NCBI RefSeq assembly: GCF_905147045.1
Contig: NC_065894.1
Span: 7,663,501-7,727,500, forward strand
DNA from: Nymphalis io
Lineage: Eukaryota > Arthropoda > Insecta > Lepidoptera > Nymphalidae
Direction: 5' to 3'
Length of the DNA stretch: 64,000 nt
Made by a program: the position numbers and the translations under genes. This document shows positions 12,690 through 25,832 of the stretch, one piece after another. The notes below the pieces were generated by a model. The model was not told where the DNA came from. It did no database searches and saw only the letters and a program-made list of their open reading frames with translations. Within the stretch, counting starts at the first letter, position 1. Every line of letters starts with the position of its first letter.

Positions 12690-12795
12690 CGTGGATTACG
12701 ATCTCCTTGCTTTAGTAGTAAGCTCTCGAGTTACCGGGTTCGAAACCCGAGTCGGGATACGAAAAAGTTCATGAGTTATTCTGGCTAATTCTCAT
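12690..12795 (+). repeat. Degraded SINE-A-like tRNA head
   Basis: A strong pol III box B (ggttcgaaaccc, within 12739-12751) is followed by cgagtcggga and an aaaagttcatgagttattctg segment that parallels the head-to-body join of SINE-A. The box A region is poor and no cloverleaf can be completed, so this is a SINE remnant rather than a tRNA gene. Confidence 0.55.
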
Positions 12796-13953
12796 TTTAC
12801 CATAGACAGATATAAATAAACGAATATTTATGAGATTTATTGTTTTAAGAAGCAGACAAGGCGGTGATAGCATAAAAATATTTTAATGAATTACTTAAAA
12901 AACAAATGTTTTTCCTGCCTACTTGTTCATCGTCGTACATTTAGAACATTTATTTTCTAAGAATATGTTTAAATTTATATTTCAAAAACATAGTAATTAT
13001 TATTCTTTTATTTCCACGTTGATATTGATTATACTTCGTCCCATTCACAAAAGAACATTACAGCGATTATTTTCTTTAACATTTTTCTTTGTTCTATCCA
13101 TCTTAGTAATTACATATTATAATTGCTACGACTAGTGATTCGTTCTGGATTTAGATGGTAAAATTCAAGTTATCTTTAAATAAAATATTAATTTTACCAA
13201 GCCAACAGTTAGAAGTATATATATTTTATGTCTTTAGAAGAAACGAGTTCGGCTGTTTTATTATATATATTTGTAAGATATTTACAAGATATAAGGCTAT
13301 GCAAGATATGAGAAATCTAAATAAGTATACATTATTTTCACATATTGTTGCCTCGCAACGCTTGCACAAATCAACTTATTATGTATTGTACATTTAGACA
13401 ACAATTTTATATACAATAGCAATAAAACATTGCTCTTATTAATTTATTTTCATTTAAATACGCTATCTTTGAAGTCGGTTTTTATTTTTTTCCATAATAT
13501 AATTGTATGTTTAATGTTATTGTTATATTTTTTTTCTAACATACGAATATATTATAAATATTTTTTAAATAAACTAACTTACTAGTTACAGATTAAACAC
13601 ATAAACAATCACAGAGTAACATTATCACTAAGGATTAATTAAAGAATCGTTTATTCCTAACTGAATATAAAATAGGTATTTGTCCAGACAAAAAGTAATA
13701 AGTCGGATAAGAAGAGAAAGGCGAAAGGAATCCCAGGATGTTTCAGAGGTTCATTAGCATACAGATTGACCCGCACAACGAAGGCGATAGAAATACTACA
13801 ATGATCTCGATTCTATGTAAAATTAAACACCTAATCACTGTTTCCTCTCGAAATTTGTCTTCGATACATATACATTGATTCTACTAACTCAAATAGATTA
13901 TTTTAATTCTTTTCTTTTAATTATATTATATAAGAAAACTTAATTAAACTTAC
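12796..13953 (-). other. Putative first intron (left part) of the minus-strand gene
   Basis: The sequence directly left of 13954 begins on the minus strand with gtaagt, a consensus donor, so it is read as intron. It holds AT-rich sequence and short open frames (12923-13135 and 13155-13397, plus strand) without motifs. I could not identify the acceptor or the next exon, so the intron end is not placed. Confidence 0.45.
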
Positions 13954-13954
13954 C
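13948..13954 (-). promoter_or_regulatory. 5-prime splice donor of the minus-strand exon
   Basis: On the minus strand the exon ends ...aatcag and the intron starts gtaagttt, a full match to the metazoan consensus CAG|GTAAGT. Confidence 0.75.
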
Positions 13955-14667
13955 TGATTTTCCTTTACAAATTTATTAAGACTGTCAACCTTTTTTGTAT
14001 AGTGATCAATTTCTATGGATGCATCGGTCATAGTGGCTTCATCTATTAGAGTCTCTTTGCTATTTTTTCTTGAATGTCTAATGAGATCAGGTTTTTCTGT
14101 GCTCATTGAATTACTCGCATTTTCATTCGTACAGTTCTCTCGGCCTGAGTTTCTGTCTTCATTACTACGTGATTTATCATCCCGACTTTTGATTTTAAAA
14201 CACGATATTGGTTTTTTATCTTCCTTGGCTTCGTCACGACTAATTGCTTTATGCTCTACAATGAAACCGTCTTTGTTTTCATTTTTGACCAATCCCATTT
14301 TGAGACGTTTTTTCTTACTGTTCCATTTTGTATTGACTGATTTTGATGTAGTGCTATCATCACTAATATTATCAGAACATACAGGATTGACTAGAATCTT
14401 AGTGGATTTCGCTTTGCGTTCTATTTTTCTTAGATTTAAAAGATTACCAGATAAATCAACAAAAGAAGGCATTGATGTCAATGGTGATGTACTCTCTTTC
14501 GTGTCTTCATTAATTTGATGTTCAGGATTATGAAAAATACTTATTTTCATAACATCAGCTGCGTTTTGACGTATTTTACTACTAGATCCAAGTGGCCCCA
14601 TTGTAACAGGTGGTCCTCCTTTAAATAATAATGCTGTCTCTGTTGGTTGACACACACAAGCTAGCAT
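13954..14667 (-). CDS. First coding exon of an unrecognised gene (238 codons)
   Basis: The frame starts at ATG 14665-14667, with AAA before the ATG and an in-frame TAA four codons upstream counting the ATG as the last. It runs 238 codons to CAG and stops being coding at a consensus donor (gtaagt, complement of 13948-13953), so it ends in phase 0. Without the splice it would read ten more codons to a stop at 13921. The product begins MLACVCQPTET, has a Gly/Pro-rich patch near residues 17-27, a basic KKKRLK cluster at 118-123 that could be a nuclear signal, a polar Lys/Glu/Ser-rich middle, and a charged C-terminal part that could start a coiled coil. I recognise no family. The 167-codon plus frame on the other strand (14015-14518) is its shadow. 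The chief uncertainty is the missing downstream exons. Confidence 0.72.
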
Positions 14668-15337
14668 TTTCACTTAGTCATAAATTAATTATCACTATTA
14701 TCACTTACATTGTTTGGTGTAACTTGTTTCGTAAAGCGTTTTACCAATTTTGTCTGGAAACCTTCAATAGATTGAATGAGATACTTTAATCTCTTAGGTA
14801 TGTGATATCCTTTTTTTATAAGAGGCTTTTATTTACGAGATAAGTACGTACTTAGCGGTATCATGTCGCTACATAGCTTTCCGACGTTCTCACATTGATA
14901 TTAAAGTTCCGTTCTGTTACAAGGACTTATGGCGCATTGTTTCTAGATGAACTAAAGTAGGAATCTCCTTAATATCTTTAATATCAACGTTTTTATACCG
15001 TGAAAATGTACTTAAAAAAACAAACGATAAATATATACATACATATTGTAAAAAGAAAACAATAAAAATAGTATTTATTTTTAATTACAATTGCGTAAGT
15101 TTAATCTGATTAGTATAATCTATATATATAGTCAGTTTGACTACATGTTTTAAGGAATCAGTGGCAATAAAACTTGTTATATTTTAAAACACCAATGTGA
15201 ACTTTCCACTTATACTAAAAGCGTAGTGCAAAATGCGGTAACTTGCAGTCGTTTTCTTTTTTTATTTACCGCGAAAAGGATCGAATGACAATCACATGCT
15301 TTTTATTAGATTGGTAAAAATATAACATTTTTTATAT
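14668..15337. other. Upstream side of the minus-strand exon, no element pinned
   Basis: This should hold the 5-prime untranslated region and possibly the promoter of the exon at 13954-14667. The sequence just before the ATG is not pyrimidine-rich, so there is no sign of a splice acceptor there. I cannot place a TATA box or start site with any confidence. Confidence 0.4.
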
Positions 15338-15419
15338 TCGCCGGGATGGCAAATGACTCTACTCCACCTGATGGTAAGTGGTAGTAGAGTCCAAACGCGA
15401 CGACGGCCAGTACAGTCGA
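15338..15419 (-). mobile_element. Short LINE 3-prime end, severely 5-prime truncated
   Basis: The reverse complement matches the last part of the LINE at 52750-52830: ctgtactggccgtcg, the hairpin flanked by gactctact, and the gccctcccggcgatat-like end. It keeps the full 3-prime hairpin, which is what target-primed insertion with early stopping of reverse transcription would leave. Confidence 0.85.
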
Positions 15420-16798
15420 TGTATGTAAAGACATAGCATGTTATCAATAAATACTACATAAACAAAATAATATCCCAGAACGGTTTAATAAGAGATCACT
15501 CTTATAATAAAATTATAAATTTCTTGTATCGTTGGTGGCTGAGAAATTTTACAACATGAAACACAATATCATACGCCCGTACAATCGTTGGCCTTATGAC
15601 ATTTTAGGCTTTTATTACGAGACCGCAAATCGATTTGGAAAATCTACTCAAAGATAGTTGTATAGTATGAAATGAAAGGCTACAATTATTGCACAATAAA
15701 TCAAAATTATTTATGTTAAAAACGGTAATATCATTTAATTTCTTTTATTTAGCCTTTTAATTATTTTTTTCTTTGTGCTCGACGTTTCGACAGAGTCGCG
15801 TTTGTTTGCACGAGCTGACGTTAACTCTAAGAGGCTATTTATAAACTAACTTTATTTAAAAGCGAAGATTTTAAATTCTTTATAACACATTGTAAAAATA
15901 AAATACAGGTCAGGAGTTTATAATAATACTTAAACATACATCCTCTTGACGTGTAATAAAGGCTACCTGACACCGAAAAGAGCGAATTGAATGAAGCCTC
16001 AAATCGTACCACAAAGGGAAAAATGTAGGTGGAATTTCTTGAATTAGGATTACCAGTCAGAATTTGACGCTCGCTTTTCGTCATAAATAAATAGAAAAAT
16101 TTCTATTTGTAACTACATAATAACAAAATAGAAATATAAATACTTTTTAATTTCATTTGTATAATCATGTTTCATACTCATATAATGATACTAATAAAAT
16201 TTACCGTAGTTTTAATTTAACTCTTTTATAAACTGCATTTAACGTTAATTATATACAAAAAACTAATAGTCCCACTTAAATAGCATAGATTTATTTAGTC
16301 GCGTTATATTCTTATATATATTTATGTAGCAGCTTATATTTTTATTAAAAAATTGTATCACGTTATATTACTTTATAATTTATTATTATTTACTAAAATA
16401 CAAAAAAATTAAATTATTATTTAAAGTTAGTAGGTATTATAAAATAAAGTCTTTTGCAGAAAAGCAGTGTCACGAAAGTCATTTAATCTTAAATTTTCCA
16501 TTTAGGAACTCCATTAGGGCGTCTAGTGTTTAAGTGTATAAAACGGTCATCGGACCTGAACGGCACTTCGCGTTAGTTTGTCCCAAGGGTATTTCCCGAT
16601 GCTCTAAAGAGAAACTCATGTAACGTACGTGTAAAAATATCTTAGTAAAAAGATATTATCTTTAAAAAAAATGTAAACTAACAACACTAATAAATAAATA
16701 AGTACTAAACAAAGTTAAATGACGTTAACGAAATGTTAGGTACACTCGGGGCGTAATTCACTATACATTGTACTTTACTGTAGATATAAAAAATTTTA
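15420..16798. other. AT-rich stretch, nothing firmly recognised
   Basis: No gene is supported. A tataaaa sequence at about 16537 sits in a patch of higher GC (16505-16600), but no transcript can be attached to it. Confidence 0.5.
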
Positions 16799-16880
16799 TC
16801 GAGCACAAGATGAATTTTAAGCACATTACCACTTGACTATCGCTTAATTGCTACCCTGAATTTGAACCAGCGTCGAAGCC
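16799..16880 (-). repeat. Old SINE-B fragment
   Basis: gagcacaagatgaatttta, then a shortened aagcacat piece and gaatttgaaccagcg, follow the order of the SINE-B body and box B region on the minus strand. It is heavily diverged and lacks the tail. Confidence 0.55.
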
Positions 16881-19800
16881 AAGAAATAAAACATAAGAAA
16901 ACCAAAATATTAATATACAAGTTAAATAAATGTAAGTTAGATCATCTCTTTATCAAATGTTGTTATAAAATGTATTTTGTATCGTATTACAATTACAATA
17001 TATAATAATAACATATTATGGATACTTCCTTTAATAATGTAATATAATATTGTACTCGAAAGAAGTTAGAATGAAGCAGCATCATGTAGTAGATGCATTC
17101 ATTGTTCGAAATATCGCAGACCAAGATCTGAAGATTGTTATAACCAAATTGTAGCCACTCGTACTTTAAGTTTTGTTCAAAATATCAAATACTACATATA
17201 AAAACTTCTTGCTTTGTTAATTATATAGAATTAACTATATGCATAAAAATAAAAACAAAAGATAATACAGGAAGAAGGGATACGGCAAACAAAGGTATTA
17301 TATTATTTATCATATTTAATCCTAAAAACAGTAGAATTTTAAGCAGATAAAAAGCGAAAGAACTGACGCAGTAAAATAATAATATTCGGGTAAGTTAGGG
17401 CTTTGGACTTCATTGTTATTGCCATAAATTCGTATCCTTTATAAAAAAAATAAAGCCGGCGCTTAAGATAATATTCACAAAAACTTCTTTTGTATGTAAC
17501 GAATAAACCACTTTCAGGCGAAATTAGGAAAATGAGTTTTCTAGTATACGGATCTAATCTAGTCTCCAGTAATCGAATAAGATCGAAAGTAGAATGAGGT
17601 AATTTTTAAATTAATAAAATTATCTCTAATTAACCTATCGTGTAATTTCACTATTAAAAAAAAACATTTCGCCCAAAAATTGTACGTAATTGTACGTCTG
17701 TCTTTGTACGCATCATCGCCAGATAAATTTTATATTTGATGATTACAATAAGATATCCATTACTTTTTAATAAACAAATGTTCCCGGATATAATATCAAT
17801 TTGAAACGAAACGTGATCTTACTGATTATACAATTGGAAAGGTCTCTGCAATACTGACAATGGTACTTTTAGAAATTCAAAGGACAGCCCTAACGCCACA
17901 ACTCGTTATCAGTACTTATGATAACCTAAAAAGCCCATTAAAATTGCTATTGTATGGAGCTATAAAACAGCGGATAATTAAGATTCTCTCAGACAATAGT
18001 CTGGAAATACTATAGAAATCTCGATAACCATTACCAGAATAATTGAGATAAAAACTTTTAATTAAATCAAAATTAATCTCGTTTTTCAGAACAAACAAAA
18101 ATGAATATTACAGACATATGCTTCAAATAAGTACTTTTACACAAATTTTTGAAATAACCGATGAATGCGTTTTTATAAATATAAGAAGTTTGGAACACTC
18201 AACATTCTCTACAAGCCGACCTTAGGAATTGCACGAAAACACGATTTTAAGCGTGCAAAAGAAGTTAATAAGAATTTTCGTTTTTTTTTTTTATAATAAA
18301 ATATTAAGATTAAAATAATCGAAATCGATCGATGTTTAATATAGATTTATTTAATAAATTTTTCAATTGTTAACTTTTTGCTCATATAACTTAGCTAGTG
18401 TGCAAGGTACGAACATTAAATAGAATTTAATTAGGCATAAGTACACGTTACCCCAAATAATGGCTCATTAAGCCGTAACGTATAAGGGAAATTATAACCC
18501 ATTAAATCGCTCTTCGTTTATTTTCGCGTTTCCTTTTTCAATTTTGATTTATATAATTTCGAGTTAATTTAATGGTTTCAAAAATATGAGACTGTGTAGT
18601 ATTTATTCGTAAAAAGAAATCAGTGCGTATAACGTAGTCATAATAGAAGGTAAGAGAGGTAGCAACGAAATGACACAAAATTTAATCTAAGCCACATATC
18701 CTTTAGCATACGTTATGAATGTAAACTCAGACTGTTTACGTAAGCGGTGCGTTTAATATTACCAAAAGGTAGGGTGGAAGAAGAAAGGAATACTCTTAAA
18801 GGATTTAAACCAAACAAATGTTAACGACATTTCTTTAAGGAAGTATAAAAAAATATCACAAACAACTTGTTACCTTTTGGTTTTAAAATTATTCGGTGTA
18901 CTATCTAGCAACCCTTATTGACCCTTAGTCTTTATATTCATTTGCAAAGAAAACATTTTATGTTAGCCACATTTATGTTAGCCAAATAAAATATTTAATA
19001 AAACCTTTATACTACGAACAAAAAAAATAAAAAAGAAACCGTTGTAAGACAACAATGTATAATTTTATTTACTCACATATGTTAAATAAAAGCTTGTAAA
19101 ATGAAAGATCACAACATTAAAAAACATTGTGAAAAAATATAACCATTTTACATGCAATATTTAGTCGTATACTCGTATCAAGAGAGCGTATAGCAATCGA
19201 CGAGACTAATTGCCTTTAATATTTTCCGGGAGCAAAAACAAGTCGTGATAAAATCCGAGTAGTTAATTGGCTCGCATGTACGATGGGGGAAATATAGAAA
19301 TAATTTTTAAACAACAGTTTATAAATATTGCTCACCTCGAATAAGTTTTCATCTGCCTTTTAATAATGATTTATATAATATAATTTGGGTTAAAATAAAC
19401 AATAATAATTTTATTTTTACTTACCTTCTCTAATAACTCAAAATAATTATATGAAAATTAATGATGAGATATTTATGATTATGTATCATGTACAGTAAAA
19501 TGTTTACATAATTAAGACTGTACATTTATTAATGATTCGTTCATATAAATTATTGATTTGTTGTGACTTTTTGTTCGTAACATTTATTTGCTCCTTTCTC
19601 GATATAGCTTTTAAAGCACCAACAAACATTTTTAGAAGACCAAAATTTGTTTTTATATTCATATGAAGCAAATTTAGCGTTTATTACTTTATTTCTTAAT
19701 ATATAAATATTTGAATGACATTAGCAGAACCGAGGGATATCTAAATCTGTCATAAATGTAGGTCAATGAATTCTTACACATTCTAAAAACATAAGTTATT

Positions 19801-20512
19801 CAACAGCGATCTCTCTATTACAGGGTAGTTTTTTTAACAAAGTTCTAAAAAACTTGTATAGACTTTTTGGAATTTATACTTTGCATTTGACTTTATAATG
19901 TTAAAATATTTCGTTCAAGACTACACTTTTAAACATTAATGATAATTCGTTGCTTGTATCAGCTGTTCAGTTAATGATCTATTTCGAAATAGGGAGCATG
20001 TGCTAATGGCAGTGAAACATCTTCATGAAATATAGATTACGTACTTGTATTGATCGGGCAAGTCAATTAGAGCGAGGTTTAATTACCAAACTCGCATACA
20101 AAGTCCGAGTCACTTATAGTGGATTCGAATTCACAATAGAATTTGATATTCGGTCCGGTACTATTAAGCTTTTTGCATACAAAGGAAATTATTAGTATCA
20201 AAGCGATTCTTTTTTTGGAAAATATTGCATGCTTAAAACCGTTTTGTCTCATCATTTTATGATATTATACATGCACTTTGTGCACAAAGTAACGTTTTCT
20301 TATCAACACTTTAAAAATATTCCAAATATCCTCAATAACACTTACAACTCCTCCAAATATCAAGTGGGTAATAAAATGTTAAATGTATGTCCCATAAGTA
20401 AAACAATCCACCTAGGTCGTCGCATCGTTAAGATAACAACTTTGTAAGTAAAAAAATACGGGTGGGTCGATTTTTTTGGCGGCCAGTGTAGTTAATTCGG
20501 TCAGATTTTTAC
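16881..20512. other. 3.6-kb AT-rich stretch, nothing recognised
   Basis: No supported gene, RNA or repeat copy. Short open frames here (for example 17916-18098 and 20229-20447) show no motif. Confidence 0.55.
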
Positions 20513-20690
20513 TGTTGGTAGAGCAAAGTAGACGCGTCTGCGTAACACTCACTCATAATTCATTCTACCAACAAACATCAAAACTTAGTATTGCTGGGCT
20601 TTATTTTGAAGAATGAGTAACTCAGTGTAATAACAGACACAAGGGACATTATCTTAGATTGAGTGGTTGGTGGCGCATTAACAGTAAAGA
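20513..20690 (+). repeat. Old SINE-C copy, 3-prime part missing
   Basis: Diverged matches in SINE-C order: tggtagagcaaagtagacg, actcactcataattcattctacc, tagtattgctgggctttattttgaag, agtgtaataacagacacaaggg and gttggtggcgcatta. The end with the A run is absent, and a SINE-B follows after about 30 bases. Confidence 0.7.
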
Positions 20691-20719
20691 AGTGGTATAT
20701 TGTCCTCGTCGATAGGCGA

Positions 20720-21226
20720 AGTAACAGTCTGTAAATGTCCCACTGCTGGGCTAAGGCCTCCTCTCCCTTTTTTTGAGGAGAAGGTTTGGAGCTTATTTCA
20801 CCACGCTGTTCCGATGCGGGTTGGTTTTTTTTTTTTTTTTATATTCGCCGGGAGGGCAAATGATTCTACTCCACCTGATGGTAAGTGGTAGTAGAGTCCA
20901 AACGCGACGACGGCCAGTACAGTCGAGAAGAATGTTCTGCACTAGCCGCCTTCACCTTGCCGGCCCGCAAGATGCCTCTTCATGCCTCGTATGTAGGAAC
21001 CCGGGTTGTAAGAGGAGGGGAACACGTGAGCTGGTAAGGAATTCCATTTTTTAATATTTTTTTTGGTGAAATACACCTGTGGTAGAATTTCGATGAAATT
21101 AAACACATGCAGGTTTCCTCACGATGTTTTCCTTCACCGAAAAGCACGAGATGAATTATAAACAGAAATTAAGCACATGAAAATTCAGAGGTGCTTGCCT
21201 GAGTTTGAACCCACGTTCATCAGTAT
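20720..21226 (-). repeat. SINE-B copy split by a LINE insertion
   Basis: The first part, 20720-20825, covers tail to gcgggttggt. The second part, 21063-21226, resumes at ttggtgaaatac and continues through gcaggtttcctcacgatg to the box B region (gtttgaaccca). The sequence between is the LINE fragment described separately. Removing it restores the family order, which is why I treat the two parts as one interrupted copy. Confidence 0.88.
20826..21062 (-). mobile_element. LINE 3-prime fragment inserted in SINE-B
   Basis: A T run, then tatattcgccgggagggcaa, the 3-prime hairpin and codons of the LINE C-terminus match the reverse complement of about 52617-52838. The flanking pentamer ttggt is present on both sides (20821-20825 and 21063-21067), a possible short target-site duplication. 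Two open frames of 63 and 93 codons across the junction are not genes. Confidence 0.87.
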
Positions 21227-21230
21227 ATTT

Positions 21231-24181
21231 ACATGCCTAATTTTTTAATAAAGCTAATAATAAAAAATTGGTGTCATTACTTTTCAACATTGCAATACAG
21301 ATAATTAATTACCTAAAAATAAATCTTGAATATCAATAACAAAATCTACTACATTGTCAAAGCGTCAATACAACTTTACTTCGAATACTATTCTAGCAAG
21401 GTGTTACTTTATATTAGTAGCAATAACTTTAGTTGCCTCCAACTATTCATGTGCAGCGATAAACTTACAGCCTAATCAAACTACATTGTTCAACTTATTC
21501 AACTTAAAACTAACTTCATCTCAGAGCGCATGTACGAGAATTTAGTTAACTTTTCAAAACCTCCGCTAAAGGTTTCAATTGAATCATTGTCATGTATTAG
21601 TCCCAGTTTTATGAATAGCCGTGTACATAGAATTGTTACAATTCCCCTTGCTCCTATATATGTATAATATATTCTTAGATACTAAATAATATTGGAGTGA
21701 TTTATGAGTTTGAAATCGCCTCAAGTTTCACCAATATATTAATAACTGTCCGTTTGATAAAATCTATTAAAACAAAGCGTACATACGTAACACTCACCAT
21801 TGAAAAGGTCGCCTTAGAACAACAGAACATTAATAAAATTCAAAATTTCAGTTGAATGATTTTACCATATCAAAAACAATGCATTACACAATCGTGTATT
21901 TAATTTAATCGTGTTTTTTCAATAGCGAATAAAAATAAACGATTGTTTTACTTGGTAATTTTAATTTTAACGCGTCTATTTTTTGTTCTGGTTTTATTAA
22001 CGTGTATCGAGAAATAATTAATGCTTTCCGGAAGACTATGTTCCTCACCATTATAGAACATCGGAATCGATCGTATGAATCAACTTCATGATTATATATT
22101 ATAATAAAAATATTAATATAAGTAGTAATACGAATAAAATCACATATATTTTAATTGGCATAATTATACAATCATCTGTTTGAAATAAATAGACATCGAA
22201 ATACAATTGAATAAGGAATAATATCGTTATTGCGATTAATATTACCCCGGAGCAAACATAATTCAATTAAAGTTATATTACAGATAGAAATGAAATCCAC
22301 CACTGGAAAATACGTAATCGTTCCGATAGCGAGACCCGATTATCTTATGGTAGAGTTAAGTTTTAGACTGCCCTAAATCATTTTCGACAGACCAAATTAA
22401 ATTACCGACCCAGTTATATACATGACTATATATATAAGTATGGTGAAAATTAAATTTATTAGAATTGTAAAATATTGATGGACAAAAACTTAACTTTTAA
22501 ATTAATTGTCATTGTATATTGAAATGCTTTGTTTTAGTAATGAGCATTTCGGCTCGTCATTGCTGTTTAATTGAACCAATTTGTAACTTCGCAGAGTTTG
22601 TATTTTGTTTGAGCGGACAGTGTTGAGTATTTTGATAAAATTCAGTTTGGTAGCAAAACTAAAAGCGCTTAGCACTTAGTTCGTGTCTCAGATGTCCTCG
22701 TCCTTGACAAATGAAACGTTCTCGACATCTTTTCGCTTCAAATTATATTTTCAAACGATATAATAAATATGTATTTTATTGTATTTGCTTGTTAATCAAA
22801 CAAACTGAATGATTTAGTTTAAAATAGGCTTTGTTTACATCTTCATCCGAAAACCATAAAAAAGTCTACCACAAAAATAAATATATGTATATTGCGCATA
22901 ATTCCCAATATATTAATAGTTTTTGATTTAATAATTTTAATTATATATTATATATGTTTTACTATAATAAAAAGTCGAACGCTTGAAGTAACAGTTAACA
23001 ACAAGTAACTTTCTGCATGTCATCTTCGCGGAGAATTAGTTCAGCAAAGTTAGTCCGATTCTCTTGATTATGAAGATTTAGGGCGGCCTGTATAAACAAA
23101 TTCTCTTACGCTCAACTTTAACTTGATTAGAAACGCTTCATTGTCTATCGAAGGGCACATAAATATTTAATTGAAATACTAAAAAGTTGTTCTAAAACGT
23201 AATTTAAAAAATATAAAAAAAACTTAAATTCGAAACTCACACAAATCAAACAAAGGTCTCAAGCTTTTGAACAATAACAAGTTAGCCACATTTGACGGTA
23301 TTATGATGCCGTAGAGACAATACTGCGTAATGGATAGAACCCATTACTCTTAATCGAAGGTATCTGCTTTACATAGCGGCAAGCGTCACTGAGTCTTTCA
23401 TGTATGAAATTTATGTTTATAATTCAGCTTACACATAATATTCATCGGAAGAAGAAATAAGAATCGAGAAATAACGTGCATGCATCAGAATTCAATCTGA
23501 CACATTCATACGAGACGATCGTCGTCAAGTAATAACATTATATTCTAATTGTAACAATCTAGTTGGAGCTGGATTCTCGAGTAATCCAACAACACATCAT
23601 TTGCAACTTGCTTGAAGCGTTTCGTCACGACATTAATCTGATAAACAACCGACGCTGCGTATATGTTAAATTTTTTGATGAGATAACAATATCTCATTTC
23701 ATAATTCAAAACAATCTCTATTAAATCTTGTATATCTACAACGCAATTTATAATAAACGAGGACATGAAATCCACGCTTGTCACGTCAATGTTGTCTTGT
23801 TGTCTCCATAGACATGTTGTCCGTGTCTTTAGCGTATCTTTCTATCAGTTTGGAATTTGGTGATTTGATGTGTATGTACGTTTATATTTTCAGGCAGCAT
23901 CACAATAAAAAATTTTGAATTCCAATTTTTCATTGTATTGCTGCTAAATTTTTTTTTATTCTTTGTCTTTTATTGTGTCATGTGTCTTCATTACTGTTAC
24001 GAAGCGCAAAATAATATGATGCACTAAAACCTTCTTCGAAAGGCGTATTGCGTCTTCTGGTATACATTTTATATATTTATAACGATTTAGTAGGCTTTTC
24101 AATAAGGCATTACAAAAAAAGTTCTCATTTATTAGTATAGATTTCGATGTGCCTGATATTTTATATCAATCACTTTAAATA
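21231..24181. other. 3-kb AT-rich stretch, nothing recognised
   Basis: A 63-codon plus frame at 21354-21545 has a hydrophobic stretch but begins with TTG and has no ATG. A 79-codon minus frame at 23545-23784 has no motif. I call neither a gene. Confidence 0.55.
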
Positions 24182-24235
24182 TAGGTAACAAAAAATAATA
24201 AATATAGGTATAATAGGTAACAAAAACAATCTATG
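24182..24235. repeat. Imperfect direct repeat of ataggtaacaaaaa
   Basis: ataggtaacaaaaa occurs at 24182-24195 and again at about 24211-24224, separated by an aataaatataggta spacer. Confidence 0.7.
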
Positions 24236-24585
24236 ACGTATTGTGTCTAGAATACGAAATATAAATTCTACGATTGTTATTACCATAGAGAGAGTTCAAC
24301 ATAGCGGTTAGCCTATTTGCAGTAGCATCCTCACAAAAATATTAACCTTTATCACAAATTGAATTCCAACATAACGTGACCTTATACGCCACTTGACAAG
24401 GCAAATACAAACCTGACTGAACTCATCTCGTCCTTTATGTAAATCGAATAGATAGATTCCATTTATCTCGAGAGAATGATAGGTTTTGTTATATATCCCG
24501 TTGCCTTCAGAAAAACTATTTAAATACTAAGACACCATATTGAATATTATAATTAGTACGCAAATAACTTACTTCTCGTTCGCAT

Positions 24586-24870
24586 ATTTATATACATGTA
24601 TACATGTTTCTATATACATGTATATAAAACAATAACTAACTGACTGACATACCAACGCGCAGTCTCAACTACTGAGGCTAGCACCATTAAAAGGAAAAAT
24701 TATTGTAAATTTAACCCCTGAGGTAGTTATAAAGGGGATAAAAGATTTCATGAAAATCTTTAATTTTTGAATATTTATGGAAGCGGGTGAAGCTCTAATT
24801 CTTCACCCTTCACCCGCGTATTTCTTTAAATTATAAAAAAAATTGTAATACTAGTTTCCACGCGCGCAAA
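24586..24870 (-). repeat. Palindromic AT patch and a repeat D-like remnant
   Basis: A tatatacatgtat patch repeated at 24588-24628 is followed by ctaactgactgacata, a taaaggggataaaagatttcatgaaaatctt segment, and gcgggtgaagc with a nearby cttcacccgc that can pair with it. The remnant ends in actagtttccacgcgc. The order suggests a minus-oriented copy of a dispersed family related to repeat D. Confidence 0.5.
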
Positions 24871-25832
24871 ACCGCATAATATATAGCATACATATTATGT
24901 AAGTTCTCAATAAATACAGAGGAGAATCATACATGAACTCTTTAGAAAGCAGTGAAAGTCTCTTCTAAACTTTTCCAAAGATAGATAGTTGAGCTCTATC
25001 TTTGGCTTTCAACGTATTTTTTTCCTTCTTTCCATCTTAAAACTAATCTCTTAAGATCGTCTTCTATTTTATTCTAACAATTTTTTCAGCACTAAAATGA
25101 AGGAAGCAAATAGTTACGAGAGAGAGACAGCGAGGAGAGAAAGCGAGAAAAAATACACTCTATTAACGTCTAAAAACGTAGACATTTAAAGTTATTACAA
25201 AGGAATTTTGACGTCATTACGTCTAAAGGTTCATCGATCCAAAAGACCATGAAGTCGAAATTAGAAAAATAAATTTGTTTAATGTACGAGTGACACGTAA
25301 TTAAAAAATATATGTCGCACGACCGAGCCATTAATAAAGAGGCTTCGACCTATGAAGTTTGAACCTTTAGAATATTAAGGGGAAAATGAATATAAAGGGC
25401 AAAAGCTATCTCCTCTTATTTAAAAAATATATAATTTGGGAAGCAAAAATGCAACGCTTATGACTTTTTATAAATAAGCTTTACGTTATTAGATCTTATT
25501 GTATTATCTCAAGTTTTTGAAGTAATAAAATGAATATAATTTTCACAACTTTACTAAAGTTTGTTCAATTGGAGACTAAGAGTAATTATTTCATTCCTTT
25601 GGATCTTCAGAAGTTAACTTCCTTAAATGTATAGCTATGATCATTAAATGCGCTAAAATTACAAATTATGTTTGAAAATCCTTAAACATATGCGATTTAG
25701 ATACTTTAGTTGTCACTTGGATTCAAACATGCGTACGAGTACAAGTTAATAACAAAAGCTTCATTATCTCATACCATTAATTACTATTTTTAAAATTATT
25801 GTCCAAAATACGCCAACGTATAATAACGTAAT
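24871..25832. other. AT-rich stretch, nothing recognised
   Basis: I see no supported feature on either strand. Confidence 0.6.

Noticed and set aside
12690..12760. Possible tRNA gene around a perfect box B
   Set aside because: Box A and the acceptor arm are missing, and the downstream sequence parallels SINE-A.
14015..14518. 167-codon plus-strand open frame
   Set aside because: It lies wholly opposite the minus exon at 13954-14667 and is a typical antisense shadow, with no start context or motif.
21354..21545. Small secreted-type peptide
   Set aside because: There is no ATG in the frame, and the hydrophobic stretch is short and ordinary for AT-rich random sequence.
24588..24628. TATATACATGTATA patch as a regulatory palindrome
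   Set aside because: Low-complexity alternating sequence of this type is common by chance in AT-rich DNA.
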